From positions 62,001-126,000 of the forward strand of contig NZ_LGDW01000236.1 in NCBI RefSeq assembly GCF_001280005.1: DNA of 64,000 bases. The letters run 5' to 3'. How positions within the stretch are numbered: the first letter of the stretch is position 1; each line of letters opens with the position of its first letter. Both the position numbers and the translations under genes were made by a program. The notes under the pieces were generated by a model. That model worked only from the letters and a program-made list of their open reading frames with translations, had not been told where the DNA came from and searched no databases. This DNA comes from Streptomyces sp. NRRL WC-3618 (GTDB lineage: Bacteria > Actinomycetota > Actinomycetes > Streptomycetales > Streptomycetaceae). Positions 51,993 to 61,322 of this stretch are shown in pieces.

Positions 51993-52555
51993 GATCCACC
52001 GCCTCGGAGGCCACGCGTCAGTTCCTGGGTGTCCCAGCGCAGATCAAGCGCCGCCCGGTCCCTGCGCAACCGCGCGTGCCGCGCGTACGCCCAGGTGAAC
52101 AGGAACGTCGTGAGGAACTGTCCAAGTCCCGCCACCATCGCCACGTTCACCGCGCCCACCACGGGCCGCGCCATGAATCCGGGCGCCGTGGTCGCGGTCA
52201 CCACATAGCCCACGTACCAGGAGAAGAAGACCGCGACGCCGGGGATCACGAACCTGCGGTACCGGCGGCGAACCTCCTGGAAGGCCGCGCTGCGCTGCAC
52301 CTCCAGATAGACGTCGGCCGCGCCACCGCCCCGGCCCTCCTGCTCCCGGCGCATAGGCGGGACAACGGGAGCGGGCGCACCCGTGCCGTCCAACTCGCCC
52401 CAGCCAGAGGCGAGCGCGTCGTACCAGGGGTCGTCGAACCGCGTGTCCCCGCCCGCCTCCGCATGGGCGGGGGCGGCGGCATGACCTTCACGGGTCTCGG
52501 CCGAACTCTCAGGACCGCCCCCGCGCCTGCGAGGACGACCGGTGCTTGACTGCAT
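51989..52555 (-). CDS. DUF485 family membrane protein (YjcH-like)
   Basis: A 188-aa protein. The first 95 residues are Pro/Gly/Glu-rich and probably disordered. The DUF485 part (about 100-188) has VYLEVQRSAAFQEVRRRYRRFVIPG, then two membrane helices (about 122-142 and 155-175) with FLTTFLFTWAYARHARL. DUF485 proteins are encoded with acetate symporters and are thought to be accessory subunits. ATG 52555 is chosen; the ribosome binding site is weak and an in-frame TTG precedes it. Confidence 0.87.
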   Translation of the reverse strand: MQSSTGRPRRRGGGPESSAETREGHAAAPAHAEAGGDTRFDDPWYDALASGWGELDGTGAPAPVVPPMRREQEGRGGGAADVYLEVQRSAAFQEVRRRYRRFVIPGVAVFFSWYVGYVVTATTAPGFMARPVVGAVNVAMVAGLGQFLTTFLFTWAYARHARLRRDRAALDLRWDTQELTRGLRGGGS

Positions 52556-52623
52556 GCCCAAGCATGGACAGAACAGGAAGATCCCTGACTCTTCTTCGCC
52601 ACGCTGTCACCCCATTAGGTGAC

Positions 52624-53307
52624 TCACCCCGTGGGAGGCCGCACCAACCCCTTCCCATAGGCGTAACGCACCGCCTGCGCACGGTCCTTGATTCCCGTCT
52701 TCGCGAAGAGGTTGTTGATGTGGGTCTTCACAGTCGCCGTGGAGACATGCAACTTGAACGCGATCTCCTGGTTGCTGAGGCCGTCCGCGATCAGCATCAG
52801 TACCTCTGCCTCCCTCGTGGTGAGCCCGTCGGGCGGCTCGGCGGGCGGAGCCGGCTTCTTCTCGGACTCCGTCAGCCGCTCCAGGAGCCGCCGTTGGATA
52901 CTCGGCGCCAGCCCCGCGTCCCCGGACAGCACGCTGTGCACCGCTCTGACGATGCCGTCGCCGCCCGCGTCCTTGGTCAGGTATCCGCGCGCGCCTGCCC
53001 GCAGCGCGCGGAACAACGACTCGTCATCCGCGAACGTCGTGAGCACCACGACCTGAGTGTCGGGGCACTCCGCCCTGATCCGGCGGGTCGCCTCGACACC
53101 GTCACAACGCGGCATACGCAGGTCCATCAGCACCACGTCCGGTGCGAGTTCGGCGACGAGCCGCACTGCCTCGTCCCCGTCCCCAGCCGCTCCGACCACC
53201 TCGATCCCGGGCAGCAGGCCGAGCAGCATCACGATGCCTTCACGTACGACGGTCTGATCGTCCGCCACCACGACCCGCGCAGGCTCCCGCCCGGCCTCCG
53301 CCGTCAT
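52624..53307 (-). CDS. NarL/LuxR-family response regulator
   Basis: A 227-aa regulator. The receiver (about 8-125) has VADDQTVVREGI, the Asp in DVVLMDLRMP and Lys in YLTKDAGG. The LuxR-type helix-turn-helix (about 155-220) reads LTTREAEVLMLIADGLSNQEIAFKLHVSTATVKTHINNLFAK. ATG 53307 overlaps the kinase gene's stop by four bases, confirming the pair. Targets are unknown. Confidence 0.92.
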   Translation of the reverse strand: MTAEAGREPARVVVADDQTVVREGIVMLLGLLPGIEVVGAAGDGDEAVRLVAELAPDVVLMDLRMPRCDGVEATRRIRAECPDTQVVVLTTFADDESLFRALRAGARGYLTKDAGGDGIVRAVHSVLSGDAGLAPSIQRRLLERLTESEKKPAPPAEPPDGLTTREAEVLMLIADGLSNQEIAFKLHVSTATVKTHINNLFAKTGIKDRAQAVRYAYGKGLVRPPTG

Positions 53308-54455
53308 GTCGGCACCCTCAGCGTCACCACGAACCCCTTCTCGTCCGGCCCCGCGTCCAGCGAACCGCCCAGCAGCTCGGCGCGCTCCCGCATGCCCAGC
53401 AGACCGTACCCGCCGCCCATCCCGGTGAGTTCGCCCACCGACCCGCCCGAGTCCCTTACGTCCAGCGTCACTTGGTGTTCGCTGTAGTCCAGCCGCACCT
53501 GGACCTTGGCGCCCGGAGCATGCTTGCGGACGTTGGTCAGCGCCTCCTGGGCCACCCGGCGTACGGCCTGGGACGCCTCCGCCGACAACGGTCTGCGCTC
53601 ACCCGTAATGGTGACGCCCCCGTCGTCCGTCGCGCCGACGATCTCGCTCAGATAGTCCTCCAGCGGGGACATCTCGCCCCTCAGCGCGGACAGGGCCTGT
53701 CTCGTCTCAGCCAGACCGTCGCGGGCCATTCCCCGCGCCGCGACCACCCGTTCGAGTATCCGGTCCCGGTCGGCGCCCCGTTCGATCAGCAGGCGGGCCG
53801 CCTCCAGGTGCACCAGTTGCGCCGAGAGGCTGTGCGCGAGTACGTCGTGGATCTCCCGCGCGATCCGGGCGCGCTCCGCGAGCGCCCCCGACTCCGCTTC
53901 GGCCGCGCGTGCGGCTCGCTCCTGGGCGAGGAGCCGCTGGGCGTTGCCGCGCGCTTCGGCGTCGAGCCGCAGGACGTATCCGGCGAGTGCGAGACCGACG
54001 CTGGTGACGGTCGTGGTGAGCAAGGGGTCGTCATCGACCACCGCGTACGAACCGAGGGCCACCACGCTCATGGGCAGTGCGGCTGACAGGGGCATTCTTT
54101 CCAGAGCCGTGATCGCGCACCCGCACCACAGGACGAGTGCCGGTACCCGGAACCCCGCGGCCTGACCTGCGACCGCGAGACCTTGGAGCAGAAGCAGGAG
54201 CGCCGCAGAGGGCCACAGTCGGTGCTGAAACGTGGTCCGGTAGAGCGCCCAGGCGAGCAGTGCGGCACACAGGACTCCCCCGACGGCCAGAGCCGAGTCC
54301 CAGCCCCGGGGCGGCTCGCTGCTGACGGCTCCCCACAGCAGCATGCCGAGGACGAGCAGCCGGGTGACCCAGGCGAGCCGACGGCGGTTGCGTGAGATTC
54401 CCTCGCGGCCGAGCGCCTCCCTGGTTGGCCAGCGCAACCAGTCGTTCTTCGTCAC
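53304..54455 (-). CDS. Sensor histidine kinase (HisKA_3, NarX/DesK-like)
   Basis: A 383-aa kinase. Four to six membrane segments lie in the first 160 residues with no extracytoplasmic sensor domain. The dimerisation/phospho-acceptor motif is ERARIAREIHDVLAHSLSAQ, followed by an HATPase with VQEALTNVRKHAPGA and GGGYGLLGMRERAELLGG. GTG 54455 follows AAGGAG and overlaps the upstream membrane-protein gene (GTGA). It phosphorylates the NarL-type regulator encoded directly downstream. The signal, probably within the membrane, is unknown. Confidence 0.9.
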   Translation of the reverse strand: MTKNDWLRWPTREALGREGISRNRRRLAWVTRLLVLGMLLWGAVSSEPPRGWDSALAVGGVLCAALLAWALYRTTFQHRLWPSAALLLLLQGLAVAGQAAGFRVPALVLWCGCAITALERMPLSAALPMSVVALGSYAVVDDDPLLTTTVTSVGLALAGYVLRLDAEARGNAQRLLAQERAARAAEAESGALAERARIAREIHDVLAHSLSAQLVHLEAARLLIERGADRDRILERVVAARGMARDGLAETRQALSALRGEMSPLEDYLSEIVGATDDGGVTITGERRPLSAEASQAVRRVAQEALTNVRKHAPGAKVQVRLDYSEHQVTLDVRDSGGSVGELTGMGGGYGLLGMRERAELLGGSLDAGPDEKGFVVTLRVPT

Positions 54456-55015
54456 ACGCGCTCCTTCCACAGCCGCACGCCGTCACCGTAAGCCGTGGCC
54501 TGCCGGTGCGCCGAGGGAGTGGACGCCGGGTGGAGCGAATCCGGGTGCGGGGATGTCATACGCAGGGAGTTCGTTCGCCAGTGCAGGATTCCGGCGCGGA
54601 CCAGCAGGGTCGCCGCGAGAGCGAGGAGCAGGGCCGAGGTGTCCTGGTGGACGCCGAGCGCCGCGCCCACGGCGAAGAGGCCGACGCGGAGGCCGATCCC
54701 TGTGATCCACACGGCGACGCTCGCCTTGGTGCTCCGGCTCCACACCTCGCCGTCCGGCTCCGCCCAGACGCGGGTGGTCCAGGCCCAGCCGGCTCCGGTG
54801 GCAAGGCCGATGAACAGTTCGGCCGCGAGCAGGCTGATCGACGCCGCACGGTGGTGGACGTCGATCAGGCCGGGCTCACGCACTGCCACGACCGCCAGGA
54901 CCACGGGCACGACCCCCCAGCGCCGGCCCGCGTCTATCCGACGTGTGCGGAACTGTCGTACGACCACCAGGGCGACGACGGCGACGATCAGCAAGGCATC
55001 AACGAGCCCGGACAT
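54452..55015 (-). CDS. Membrane protein, DUF1453/CcdC-like
   Basis: A 187-aa integral membrane protein with about four or five helices: LLIVAVVALVVV at the start, then VVPVVLAVVAV, SLLAAELFIGLATGAGWAWTT and LALAATLLVRAGIL. The conserved WAWTTRVW and charged loops fit the DUF1453 group often found with NarL-type two-component systems. It overlaps the kinase gene by four bases and is the first gene of the three-gene operon, so it may modulate the kinase. The last 35 residues are polar. Confidence 0.75.
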   Translation of the reverse strand: MSGLVDALLIVAVVALVVVRQFRTRRIDAGRRWGVVPVVLAVVAVREPGLIDVHHRAASISLLAAELFIGLATGAGWAWTTRVWAEPDGEVWSRSTKASVAVWITGIGLRVGLFAVGAALGVHQDTSALLLALAATLLVRAGILHWRTNSLRMTSPHPDSLHPASTPSAHRQATAYGDGVRLWKERV

Positions 55016-55167
55016 CAGGCCTCCGTGGACGAAGAAGGGGAGAGGCCGGCAGCGAGTGCTGTCGACGCCTTCGACGCTACGGAAAACGGCACGTCACAGG
55101 ATCGGAGCAGGGGTGGACCGAGGGTGGATTCGCAGCGGGCCCGGCGTCCACCCCAGGGTGGAGAAAC

Positions 55168-55205
55168 GGGGTCGGGGCGGCACGTACGAGCGCCGCCCCG
55201 ACCCC
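55168..55205 (-). terminator. Terminator of parE
   Basis: GGGGTCGGGGCGGC, ten-base loop, GCCGCCCCGACCCC: a perfect 14-bp stem starting eight bases beyond the parE stop on the minus strand. There is no T-tract, as is often seen in Streptomyces. Confidence 0.82.
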
Positions 55206-55212
55206 GGACGCA

Positions 55213-57333
55213 TCACGCGTCGATTCGAGACCTGTCCAGCGTCGCCGCCGAGCTGGAGATGAATTCCTTGCGAGGAGCGACGTCGTTGCCCATCAGAAGG
55301 TCGAAGACCTGCTCGGCCGACTCCAGGTCGGACAGGTTGATCCGGCGCAGCGTGCGATGGCGTGGATCCATCGTGGTCTCGGCCAGCTGGTCGGCGTCCA
55401 TCTCACCGAGGCCCTTGTAGCGCTGGATCGAGTCCTTGTAGCGGACACCCTTGCTCTGGAACTCCAGTAGCTTCTCGCGCAGTTCACGGTCCGAGTACGT
55501 GTAGACGTACTTGTCCTGGCCCTTCTTCGGCTGGATGAGCTCGACGCGGTGCAACGGCGGCACGGCGGCGAACACCCGGCCCGCTTCGACCATGGGCCGC
55601 ATGTAGCGGTGGAACAGCGTCAGGAGCAGAGTGCGGATGTGCGAGCCGTCGACGTCGGCGTCGGTCATCATGATGATCTTGCCGTAGCGGGCCGCGTCGA
55701 TATCGAACGTTCGACCGGACCCGGCCCCTATGACCTGGATGATCGCGCCGCACTCGGCGTTCTTCAGCATGTCGGTCACGGACGACTTCTGGACGTTGAG
55801 GATCTTGCCCCGGATCGGCAGCAGGGCCTGGAACTCCGAGTTCCGGGCGAGCTTTGCCGTACCGAGCGCGGAGTCGCCCTCCACGATGAACAGTTCGCTG
55901 CGCTCGACGTCGTCGCTGCGGCAGTCGGCGAGCTTGGCGGGCAGCGAGGAGGACTCCAGAGCCGTCTTCCGGCGCTGCGCGTCCTTGTGCTGACGAGCCG
56001 CGATGCGCGTGCGCGCGGCGGCCACAGCCTTCTCCATGACGACCCGGGCCTGGGCGGCGGCGTCCCGCTTGGTGGTGGTCAGGAAGTCCTTGAGCTCCTT
56101 GGACACCACATTTGTCACGATGCGCCGGGCAGCCGACGTACCGAGCACCTCCTTGGTCTGCCCCTCGAACTGCGGTTCGGCGAGACGCACCGTGACGACC
56201 GCGGTGAGGCCCTCAAGGGCGTCGTCCTTGACGATGTCGTCCTCGGCCACGCGCAGCAGCTTCTTGGTGCGCAGCACCTCGTTCATCGTCTTCGCGACAG
56301 CCTGTTCGAAGCCCGCGACGTGGGTGCCACCCTTGGGCGTGGCGATGATGTTCACAAACGACTTGAGGTTCGTGTCATAGCCCGTCCCCCAGCGCAGAGC
56401 CACGTCGACAGCCAGCTCGCGCGTGACCTCGGTGGGTGTCATCTGGCCGTGGTCGTCCAGGACCGGAACCGTCTCTTTGAAGACGCCCTGTCCGGAGAAA
56501 CGGAGGACGTCGCAGACCGGCTTGTCGGTCGCCAGGTACTCGCAGAACTCACTGATGCCGCCGTCGAAGCGGAACGACTCCTCGCCCTTGCTGCCGCCCT
56601 CGCCGAGCCCGAACTCGTCACGCACGACGATGGTGAGGCCGGGCACCAGGAAGGCGGTCTGCCGGGCACGCTGATGGAGGTTCTCCAAGGACAGCTTGGC
56701 GTCCTTGAGGAAGATCTGGCGGTCGGCCCAGTACCGCACGCGCGTACCGGTGCGCGTTTTGGGGATCCGCTTGGTCTTGCGCAGGCCCCCCGTCTCGAAC
56801 GTGGCGTCCGGACCGACGGCGGCGAAGGAGCCGGGCACGCCGCGCCGGAAGCTGATCGCGTGAGTACTCCCCACGCGGTCGACCTCGACGTCCAGGCGGG
56901 CCGAGAGGGCGTTCACCACGGACGCGCCCACGCCGTGCAGGCCGCCGGAAGCGGCGTACGAGCCACCGCCGAACTTGCCGCCGGCGTGCAGCTTGGTCAT
57001 GACGACCTCGACCCCGGAAAGGCCGGTCTTGGGCTCGACATCCACCGGGATGCCGCGGCCGTTGTCCCGCACCTCTACGGAGCCGTCATCGTGCAGGATG
57101 ACGTCGATGTGGTCGCAGTAGCCCCCAAGGGCCTCGTCCACGGAGTTGTCGATGATCTCCCAGAGGCAGTGCATCAGGCCACGACTGTCGGTCGACCCGA
57201 TGTACATGCCCGGACGCTTGCGCACTGCCTCGAGCCCCTCGAGGACGAGCAGGTGCCGCGCGGTGTAGTTGGAACCGTCCCGGTCTGCTCCTGCCAGCAG
57301 CGCTGTGGACGGCACGGACTTATCGGCGGTCAC
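55213..57333 (-). CDS. parE: DNA topoisomerase IV subunit B (ParE/GyrB-like)
   Basis: A 706-aa type IIA topoisomerase B subunit. The GHKL ATPase domain (about 25-240) has the Asn-containing IIDNSVDEALGG, VRDNGRGIPVD and GGLHGVGASVVNALS. The transducer follows, then the TOPRIM domain with EGDSALGTAKLAR and MTDADVDGSHIR. The C-terminus ends with the conserved QRYKGLGEMDADQLAETTMDP. GTG 57333 starts the protein. It partners ParC at 39544-42000 to decatenate chromosomes. Confidence 0.93.
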   Translation of the reverse strand: MTADKSVPSTALLAGADRDGSNYTARHLLVLEGLEAVRKRPGMYIGSTDSRGLMHCLWEIIDNSVDEALGGYCDHIDVILHDDGSVEVRDNGRGIPVDVEPKTGLSGVEVVMTKLHAGGKFGGGSYAASGGLHGVGASVVNALSARLDVEVDRVGSTHAISFRRGVPGSFAAVGPDATFETGGLRKTKRIPKTRTGTRVRYWADRQIFLKDAKLSLENLHQRARQTAFLVPGLTIVVRDEFGLGEGGSKGEESFRFDGGISEFCEYLATDKPVCDVLRFSGQGVFKETVPVLDDHGQMTPTEVTRELAVDVALRWGTGYDTNLKSFVNIIATPKGGTHVAGFEQAVAKTMNEVLRTKKLLRVAEDDIVKDDALEGLTAVVTVRLAEPQFEGQTKEVLGTSAARRIVTNVVSKELKDFLTTTKRDAAAQARVVMEKAVAAARTRIAARQHKDAQRRKTALESSSLPAKLADCRSDDVERSELFIVEGDSALGTAKLARNSEFQALLPIRGKILNVQKSSVTDMLKNAECGAIIQVIGAGSGRTFDIDAARYGKIIMMTDADVDGSHIRTLLLTLFHRYMRPMVEAGRVFAAVPPLHRVELIQPKKGQDKYVYTYSDRELREKLLEFQSKGVRYKDSIQRYKGLGEMDADQLAETTMDPRHRTLRRINLSDLESAEQVFDLLMGNDVAPRKEFISSSAATLDRSRIDA

Positions 57334-57784
57334 GCGGTTCGCTCCTCGCTGAATTTCAGTTGTGGTCCTGGTGGGTAAGGACCCGGCTTCGGTCGCCGCT
57401 CAGAGGGTACCGAGGCCTGGTAGAGCCGATGTAACGCCACCCTCGTCTGAAACTCAGACTAAACCAGGGTCGCATACTTGTTCGATCCCTCGAAGGAGTG
57501 AAGTACATATCACGTTCCCTTCCAGGCATGAACCATTTAGGCTCCGGGCACGTCCTCAAGAACAACCGGCAACCCAGCCGGGAGGACCGACACCCCTACA
57601 GACGACAGACAGCGCGAACCCGTACAGACACATAGACACGCAATACGGCACATTCGCCGCCAACCGGCAGCACACAGCCGTCTCGAAAAGATTTTTTCGA
57701 GGAAGAGCCTCGAGCGGGAACGTTTTCGGCCTGGTTGGATGTTGACCCTGGTACGACAGCTCGTCGAGCTAGAGAAGAGGCGAC
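57334..57784. other. Divergent intergenic region between parE and the DUF7455 gene
   Basis: A 451-bp gap with lower GC than usual, no convincing coding frame, and promoters for both flanking genes to be expected. It contains a notable perfect inverted repeat, CTCGAAAA-GATT-TTTTCGAG, at 57682-57701, 84 bases before the DUF7455 start; A/T-rich palindromes are rare here and it could be an operator. A/T-rich sequence near 57500-57520 may be part of a promoter. Confidence 0.5.
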
Positions 57785-58015
57785 GTGACTACTGTTCTGA
57801 CCCCCGCGAGCCCGCTGACGGCCGCGGATCGCTGCGACCGCTGCGGCGCCCAGGCATACCTTCGCGTTGTCTTGGCGAGCGGCGGAGAACTGCTCTTCTG
57901 CGCCCACCACGGTCGCAAGTTCGAGCCGGAACTCAAGAAGATCGCCGCTGAGATACAGGACGAGACGGAGCGACTGACGACCGTTCCGGCCAGCTCCACC
58001 GAAGAAGACCGCTGA
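57785..58015 (+). CDS. DUF7455 family small protein with Cys/His pairs
   Basis: A 76-aa protein beginning at GTG 57785 behind AGAAGAGG. It holds RCDRCGAQAYLRVVL and FCAHHGRKFEPEL, a CxxC plus CxHH arrangement that could bind zinc. It is conserved beside parE/hrdB in streptomycetes and belongs to DUF7455. No membrane segment or signal peptide. It is followed by a 15-bp terminator hairpin, so it is a single-gene transcript. Its function is not known. Confidence 0.85.
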   Translation: MTTVLTPASPLTAADRCDRCGAQAYLRVVLASGGELLFCAHHGRKFEPELKKIAAEIQDETERLTTVPASSTEEDR

Positions 58016-58062
58016 TACCGCGCTTCGACGACGAGCCAACCCCGGCACAGGCCGGTTGATTC

Positions 58063-58096
58063 GGGCGGCCACTCCTGCACTCAGGAGTGGCCGCCC
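58063..58096. terminator. Terminator after the DUF7455 gene
   Basis: GGGCGGCCACTCCTG, loop CACT, CAGGAGTGGCCGCCC: a perfect 15-bp stem 47 bases after the stop and before the convergent protease gene, able to serve both. Confidence 0.85.
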
Positions 58097-58181
58097 GCTT
58101 CACAGACCGTTCACGAGCCGTCGGGCGCCACTACCGGGCCCGCCCCCTCGTAAAACCCCTCAGGAAGCTACCCACGGCCCC

Positions 58182-59048
58182 TCAGCCGCCGTTCCCGGTA
58201 GCAGCGGGCACATCCCACCCCATCGTGCGTACGACGCTCGAGAGGCGCGTATAAACGCCCGGGCTGCCGGGCCGCCCGCAGCCGCTCCCCCAGGACACGA
58301 GCCCGACCAGCCGCCCCTGGGCGACCAGCGGCCCTCCACTGTCCCCCTGGCAGGCGTCCGGGCCCCCGGCTGCCTCACCGGCGCACAGCATGCTGTCGGC
58401 TCGGTACGTCCCGTCGGCACTGCCGGGATAGGCGCGCTCACAGAGCGCGTCGGACAGCACGTGCACGCGTGCGGCCCGCAGACCGCGCGCGTAGTCGCCG
58501 CCGCCCGTGACATCGCCCCAGCCGTAGACCGTCGCGCTCGTACCGGGTTGGTAGGCCGGGTCACCGGCAGCCGCCATCCCGATGACCGAGCTCTGCGGGA
58601 GGGCCTCCGCGAGGGTGAGCACGGCGAAGTCCCCGGCGTTGCTGATCTGGTCGTAGCCGGGATTGACCCAGGTGTCGCGGACGGCGATCTCCTTGCCCTG
58701 GGGCGACGTCAGGTCGGTGCGCCCCGTGATGACCTTCAGGTCCTGAGCGCGATGGGGTGGCGCTCCCAGGACGTCCTCACCCATGCAGTGGGCCGCAGTC
58801 AGCACGGCGGTCGGGCCGACGGCCACGCCGCCGCAGAACTCACCCGCCCGGGTACCCCCGAACCGGTCGCGGCTGGACAGCGCCACCGCCCACGGGCCTT
58901 CGGACACTTCGACCGGGAATCCACCGACGACGACGCCCTCGGCAGCCACAGGGGTGGCGGACGCCAGCGGTATCACGGCTGCCGCGGCCGCCGACACCAG
59001 CGACCGGGTCAGCGCCCGGGACAGGGCCCGGACAAAGGGGTGACGCAT
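58182..59048 (-). CDS. Secreted trypsin-like serine protease
   Basis: A 288-aa S1-family protease. The signal peptide (about 1-36) is Arg-rich then Ala-rich, ending ATPVAAEG; the mature N-terminus would be near VVGGFP. The catalytic triad is His87 (TAAHC), Asp140 (DFAVL) and Ser237 (GDSGGP). Asp231 six residues before the serine points to trypsin-like cleavage after Lys/Arg. Paired cysteines suggest disulfides. It ends at 58182, convergent with the DUF7455 gene. Confidence 0.92.
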   Translation of the reverse strand: MRHPFVRALSRALTRSLVSAAAAAVIPLASATPVAAEGVVVGGFPVEVSEGPWAVALSSRDRFGGTRAGEFCGGVAVGPTAVLTAAHCMGEDVLGAPPHRAQDLKVITGRTDLTSPQGKEIAVRDTWVNPGYDQISNAGDFAVLTLAEALPQSSVIGMAAAGDPAYQPGTSATVYGWGDVTGGGDYARGLRAARVHVLSDALCERAYPGSADGTYRADSMLCAGEAAGGPDACQGDSGGPLVAQGRLVGLVSWGSGCGRPGSPGVYTRLSSVVRTMGWDVPAATGNGG

Positions 59049-59217
59049 GCGCGCTCCTCACTCTGGGGTGGTCACGAGAAACCCAGAGTGATCCAACAGG
59101 CTCCGCCCCGCACGCGCGGGCCACGAAAGAGGGACGCCGCCGACTGGAGCACCTCACGCCGCGCACGCCGGGCCGCACTCCCGCACGCCGGTGCCAAAAC
59201 CCGCCGTCGCTCAGCAC

Positions 59218-59250
59218 GAAGGCCCGGTCCCCTGAGGGAGCCGGGCCTTC
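59218..59250 (-). terminator. Terminator of hrdB
   Basis: GAAGGCCCGG, 13-base loop, CCGGGCCTTC on the minus strand: a perfect 10-bp stem beginning 20 bases after the hrdB stop. Confidence 0.82.
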
Positions 59251-59269
59251 CGTGTCGTACGACCGCGAC

Positions 59270-60805
59270 CTAGTCGAGGTAGTCGCGCAGCACCTGTGAA
59301 CGCGACGGGTGACGCAGCTTCGACATGGTCTTGGACTCGATCTGGCGGATGCGCTCGCGGGTGACGCCGTACACCTTGCCGATCTCGTCGAGGGTCTTCG
59401 GCTGACCGTCGGTGAGACCGAAGCGCATCGAGACGACGCCCGCCTCGCGCTCGGAGAGGGTGTCGAGGACCGAGTGCAGCTGCTCCTGAAGGAGCGTGAA
59501 GCTGACCGCGTCGGCCGGGACGACCGCCTCGGAGTCCTCGATGAGGTCACCGAACTCGCTGTCGCCGTCCTCACCCAGGGGGGTGTGGAGGGAGATCGGC
59601 TCGCGGCCGTACTTCTGGACCTCGATGACCTTCTCCGGGGTCATGTCGAGTTCCTTGGCCAGCTCCTCCGGGGTGGGCTCGCGGCCCAGGTCCTGGAGCA
59701 TCTGGCGCTGCACGCGCGCGAGCTTGTTGATGACCTCGACCATGTGCACCGGGATACGGATGGTGCGGGCCTGGTCGGCCATGGCCCGGGTGATCGCCTG
59801 ACGGATCCACCAGGTGGCGTAGGTCGAGAACTTGTAGCCCTTGGTGTAGTCGAACTTCTCGACCGCGCGGATCAGACCGAGGTTGCCCTCCTGGATCAGG
59901 TCCAGGAAGAGCATGCCGCGGCCGGTGTAACGCTTGGCCAGGGAGACCACCAGACGGAGGTTGGCCTCCAGGAGGTGGTTCTTGGCGCGGCGGCCGTCCT
60001 CGGCGATGATCTCCAGCTCGCGCTTGAGCTTCGGGGCCAGCTTGTCGGCGTTCGCCAGCTTGTCCTCGGCGAACAGACCCGCCTCGATGCGCTTGGCGAG
60101 CTCGACCTCCTGCTCGGCGTTGAGCAGCGGGACCTTGCCGATCTGCTTGAGGTAGTCCTTGACCGGGTCGGCGGTGGCACCGGCCACGGCGACCTGCTGG
60201 GCCGGCGCGTCGTCCTCGTCGTCGTCGGAGAGGACGAAGCCCTTGTTCTCGGCCCCCTCCTCTTCCTCTTCGCCGGGCTTGACGTCCTCGAGGACCTCGT
60301 CCTCGATGCCTTCGGCGTCGTCCTTGCCCGCGGTCGTCTTCTTGGCGACGGTCTTCTTCGCAACCGTCTTCTTCGCGACCGTCTTCTTCGCGGTCGTCGT
60401 CTTCTTGGCGGCGGTCTTCTTCACGGGTGCGTCGTCCTCGGCGGAGGACTCGGCGACGGGCGCCGCCGGGGTGGCGGTGGCGGTGGCCTTCTTCGTGGTC
60501 ACCGTCTTCGCCGCGACCGTCTTGGTGGCGGTGCGCTTGGCGGGACTCTTCGCTGCGACGCTCTTTCGGGTGCGCTTGGGCTCCGCGGCACTGACCATCA
60601 GCGTCACACCCTCTTCCTCGAGGATCTGGTTGAGGCTGCGCAGTACGTTCTTCCACTGAGTGGCCGGAATCTGGTCAGCTTCGAAGGCCCGACGCACGTC
60701 GTCGCCGGCGATCTGCCCCTCGGCCTTTCCCCGCTCGATGAGCGCCATGACAGAGACGGACTCGGCGATCTCGGGCGGGAGCGTACGGGATGTGCTGGCC
60801 GACAC
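59270..60805 (-). CDS. hrdB: Principal RNA polymerase sigma factor HrdB
   Basis: A 511-aa sigma-70, the housekeeping sigma factor. It has a lysine/alanine-rich N-terminal region with KKTVA repeats (about 130-160) and an acidic stretch ([12 protein letters not shown]), region 1.2 ([16 protein letters not shown]), region 2 ([37 protein letters not shown]), region 3 and region 4 ([19 protein letters not shown]). GTG 60805 gives exactly the length known for S. coelicolor HrdB; an in-frame TTG two codons earlier is less likely. whiH lies upstream on the same strand. Confidence 0.96.
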   Translation of the reverse strand: MSASTSRTLPPEIAESVSVMALIERGKAEGQIAGDDVRRAFEADQIPATQWKNVLRSLNQILEEEGVTLMVSAAEPKRTRKSVAAKSPAKRTATKTVAAKTVTTKKATATATPAAPVAESSAEDDAPVKKTAAKKTTTAKKTVAKKTVAKKTVAKKTTAGKDDAEGIEDEVLEDVKPGEEEEEGAENKGFVLSDDDEDDAPAQQVAVAGATADPVKDYLKQIGKVPLLNAEQEVELAKRIEAGLFAEDKLANADKLAPKLKRELEIIAEDGRRAKNHLLEANLRLVVSLAKRYTGRGMLFLDLIQEGNLGLIRAVEKFDYTKGYKFSTYATWWIRQAITRAMADQARTIRIPVHMVEVINKLARVQRQMLQDLGREPTPEELAKELDMTPEKVIEVQKYGREPISLHTPLGEDGDSEFGDLIEDSEAVVPADAVSFTLLQEQLHSVLDTLSEREAGVVSMRFGLTDGQPKTLDEIGKVYGVTRERIRQIESKTMSKLRHPSRSQVLRDYLD

Positions 60806-61322
60806 GAACAACCTCTCGGAACGTTGGAAAACGGCTTCCGGCCCCGTCCACTACAGACAGGGGCCGACGACCGCCGACTGGGGATGGGCCGACGGCGCGG
60901 GCAAAGGGCCGGGAAGATGCACAGCGCCTAGAACGGCGTCCGTATTCCTTCCGCGGCTGTCACCTCTTAGGTCATCGCGCTGCTTCCGCGAGCGTTACGC
61001 CCAATCTGCGTGGCCCGAGTCACACCCCGTAAGCACTCAAAAGCGATCAGACATGACTAAAGGCGGTCAGCCCTGGTCACGACCAGGCCATCCCGACTGC
61101 TCCGCGCCCGCGCCGGCAACTATTTTCACGGCCAGGGCAGACACGTGAAGAGGTTCGCAGCCTCTCCGTCCCACCGCTGCTCACCGCGTGATCGCCCGGT
61201 CTCACCGCCGGACCCCACCGAGTCCTCTCGGGATCCGGCAGGGCCCGGCAGTGACAGTTCGCGAGCGAACGATGCATCCGGGGAGTGACAGAGCCCCCGA
61301 TGGCGCCGCCCTCGGCGCGCGG
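60806..61322 (-). promoter_or_regulatory. hrdB upstream region
   Basis: A 517-bp gap between the whiH stop and hrdB start. No coding frame is credible. An A/T-richer block at about 61010-61060 (minus strand reading CTTTTGAGTGCTTACGGGG) is the likeliest promoter area, leaving a leader of roughly 200 bases. Specific sigma-factor elements could not be assigned. In other streptomycetes hrdB transcription depends on the ECF sigma factor ShbA. Confidence 0.5.

Noticed and set aside
60310..60420. Repeated DNA units inside hrdB
   Set aside because: They encode the KKTVA repeats of the lysine-rich N-terminal region, a normal feature of HrdB, not a separate repeat element or CRISPR.
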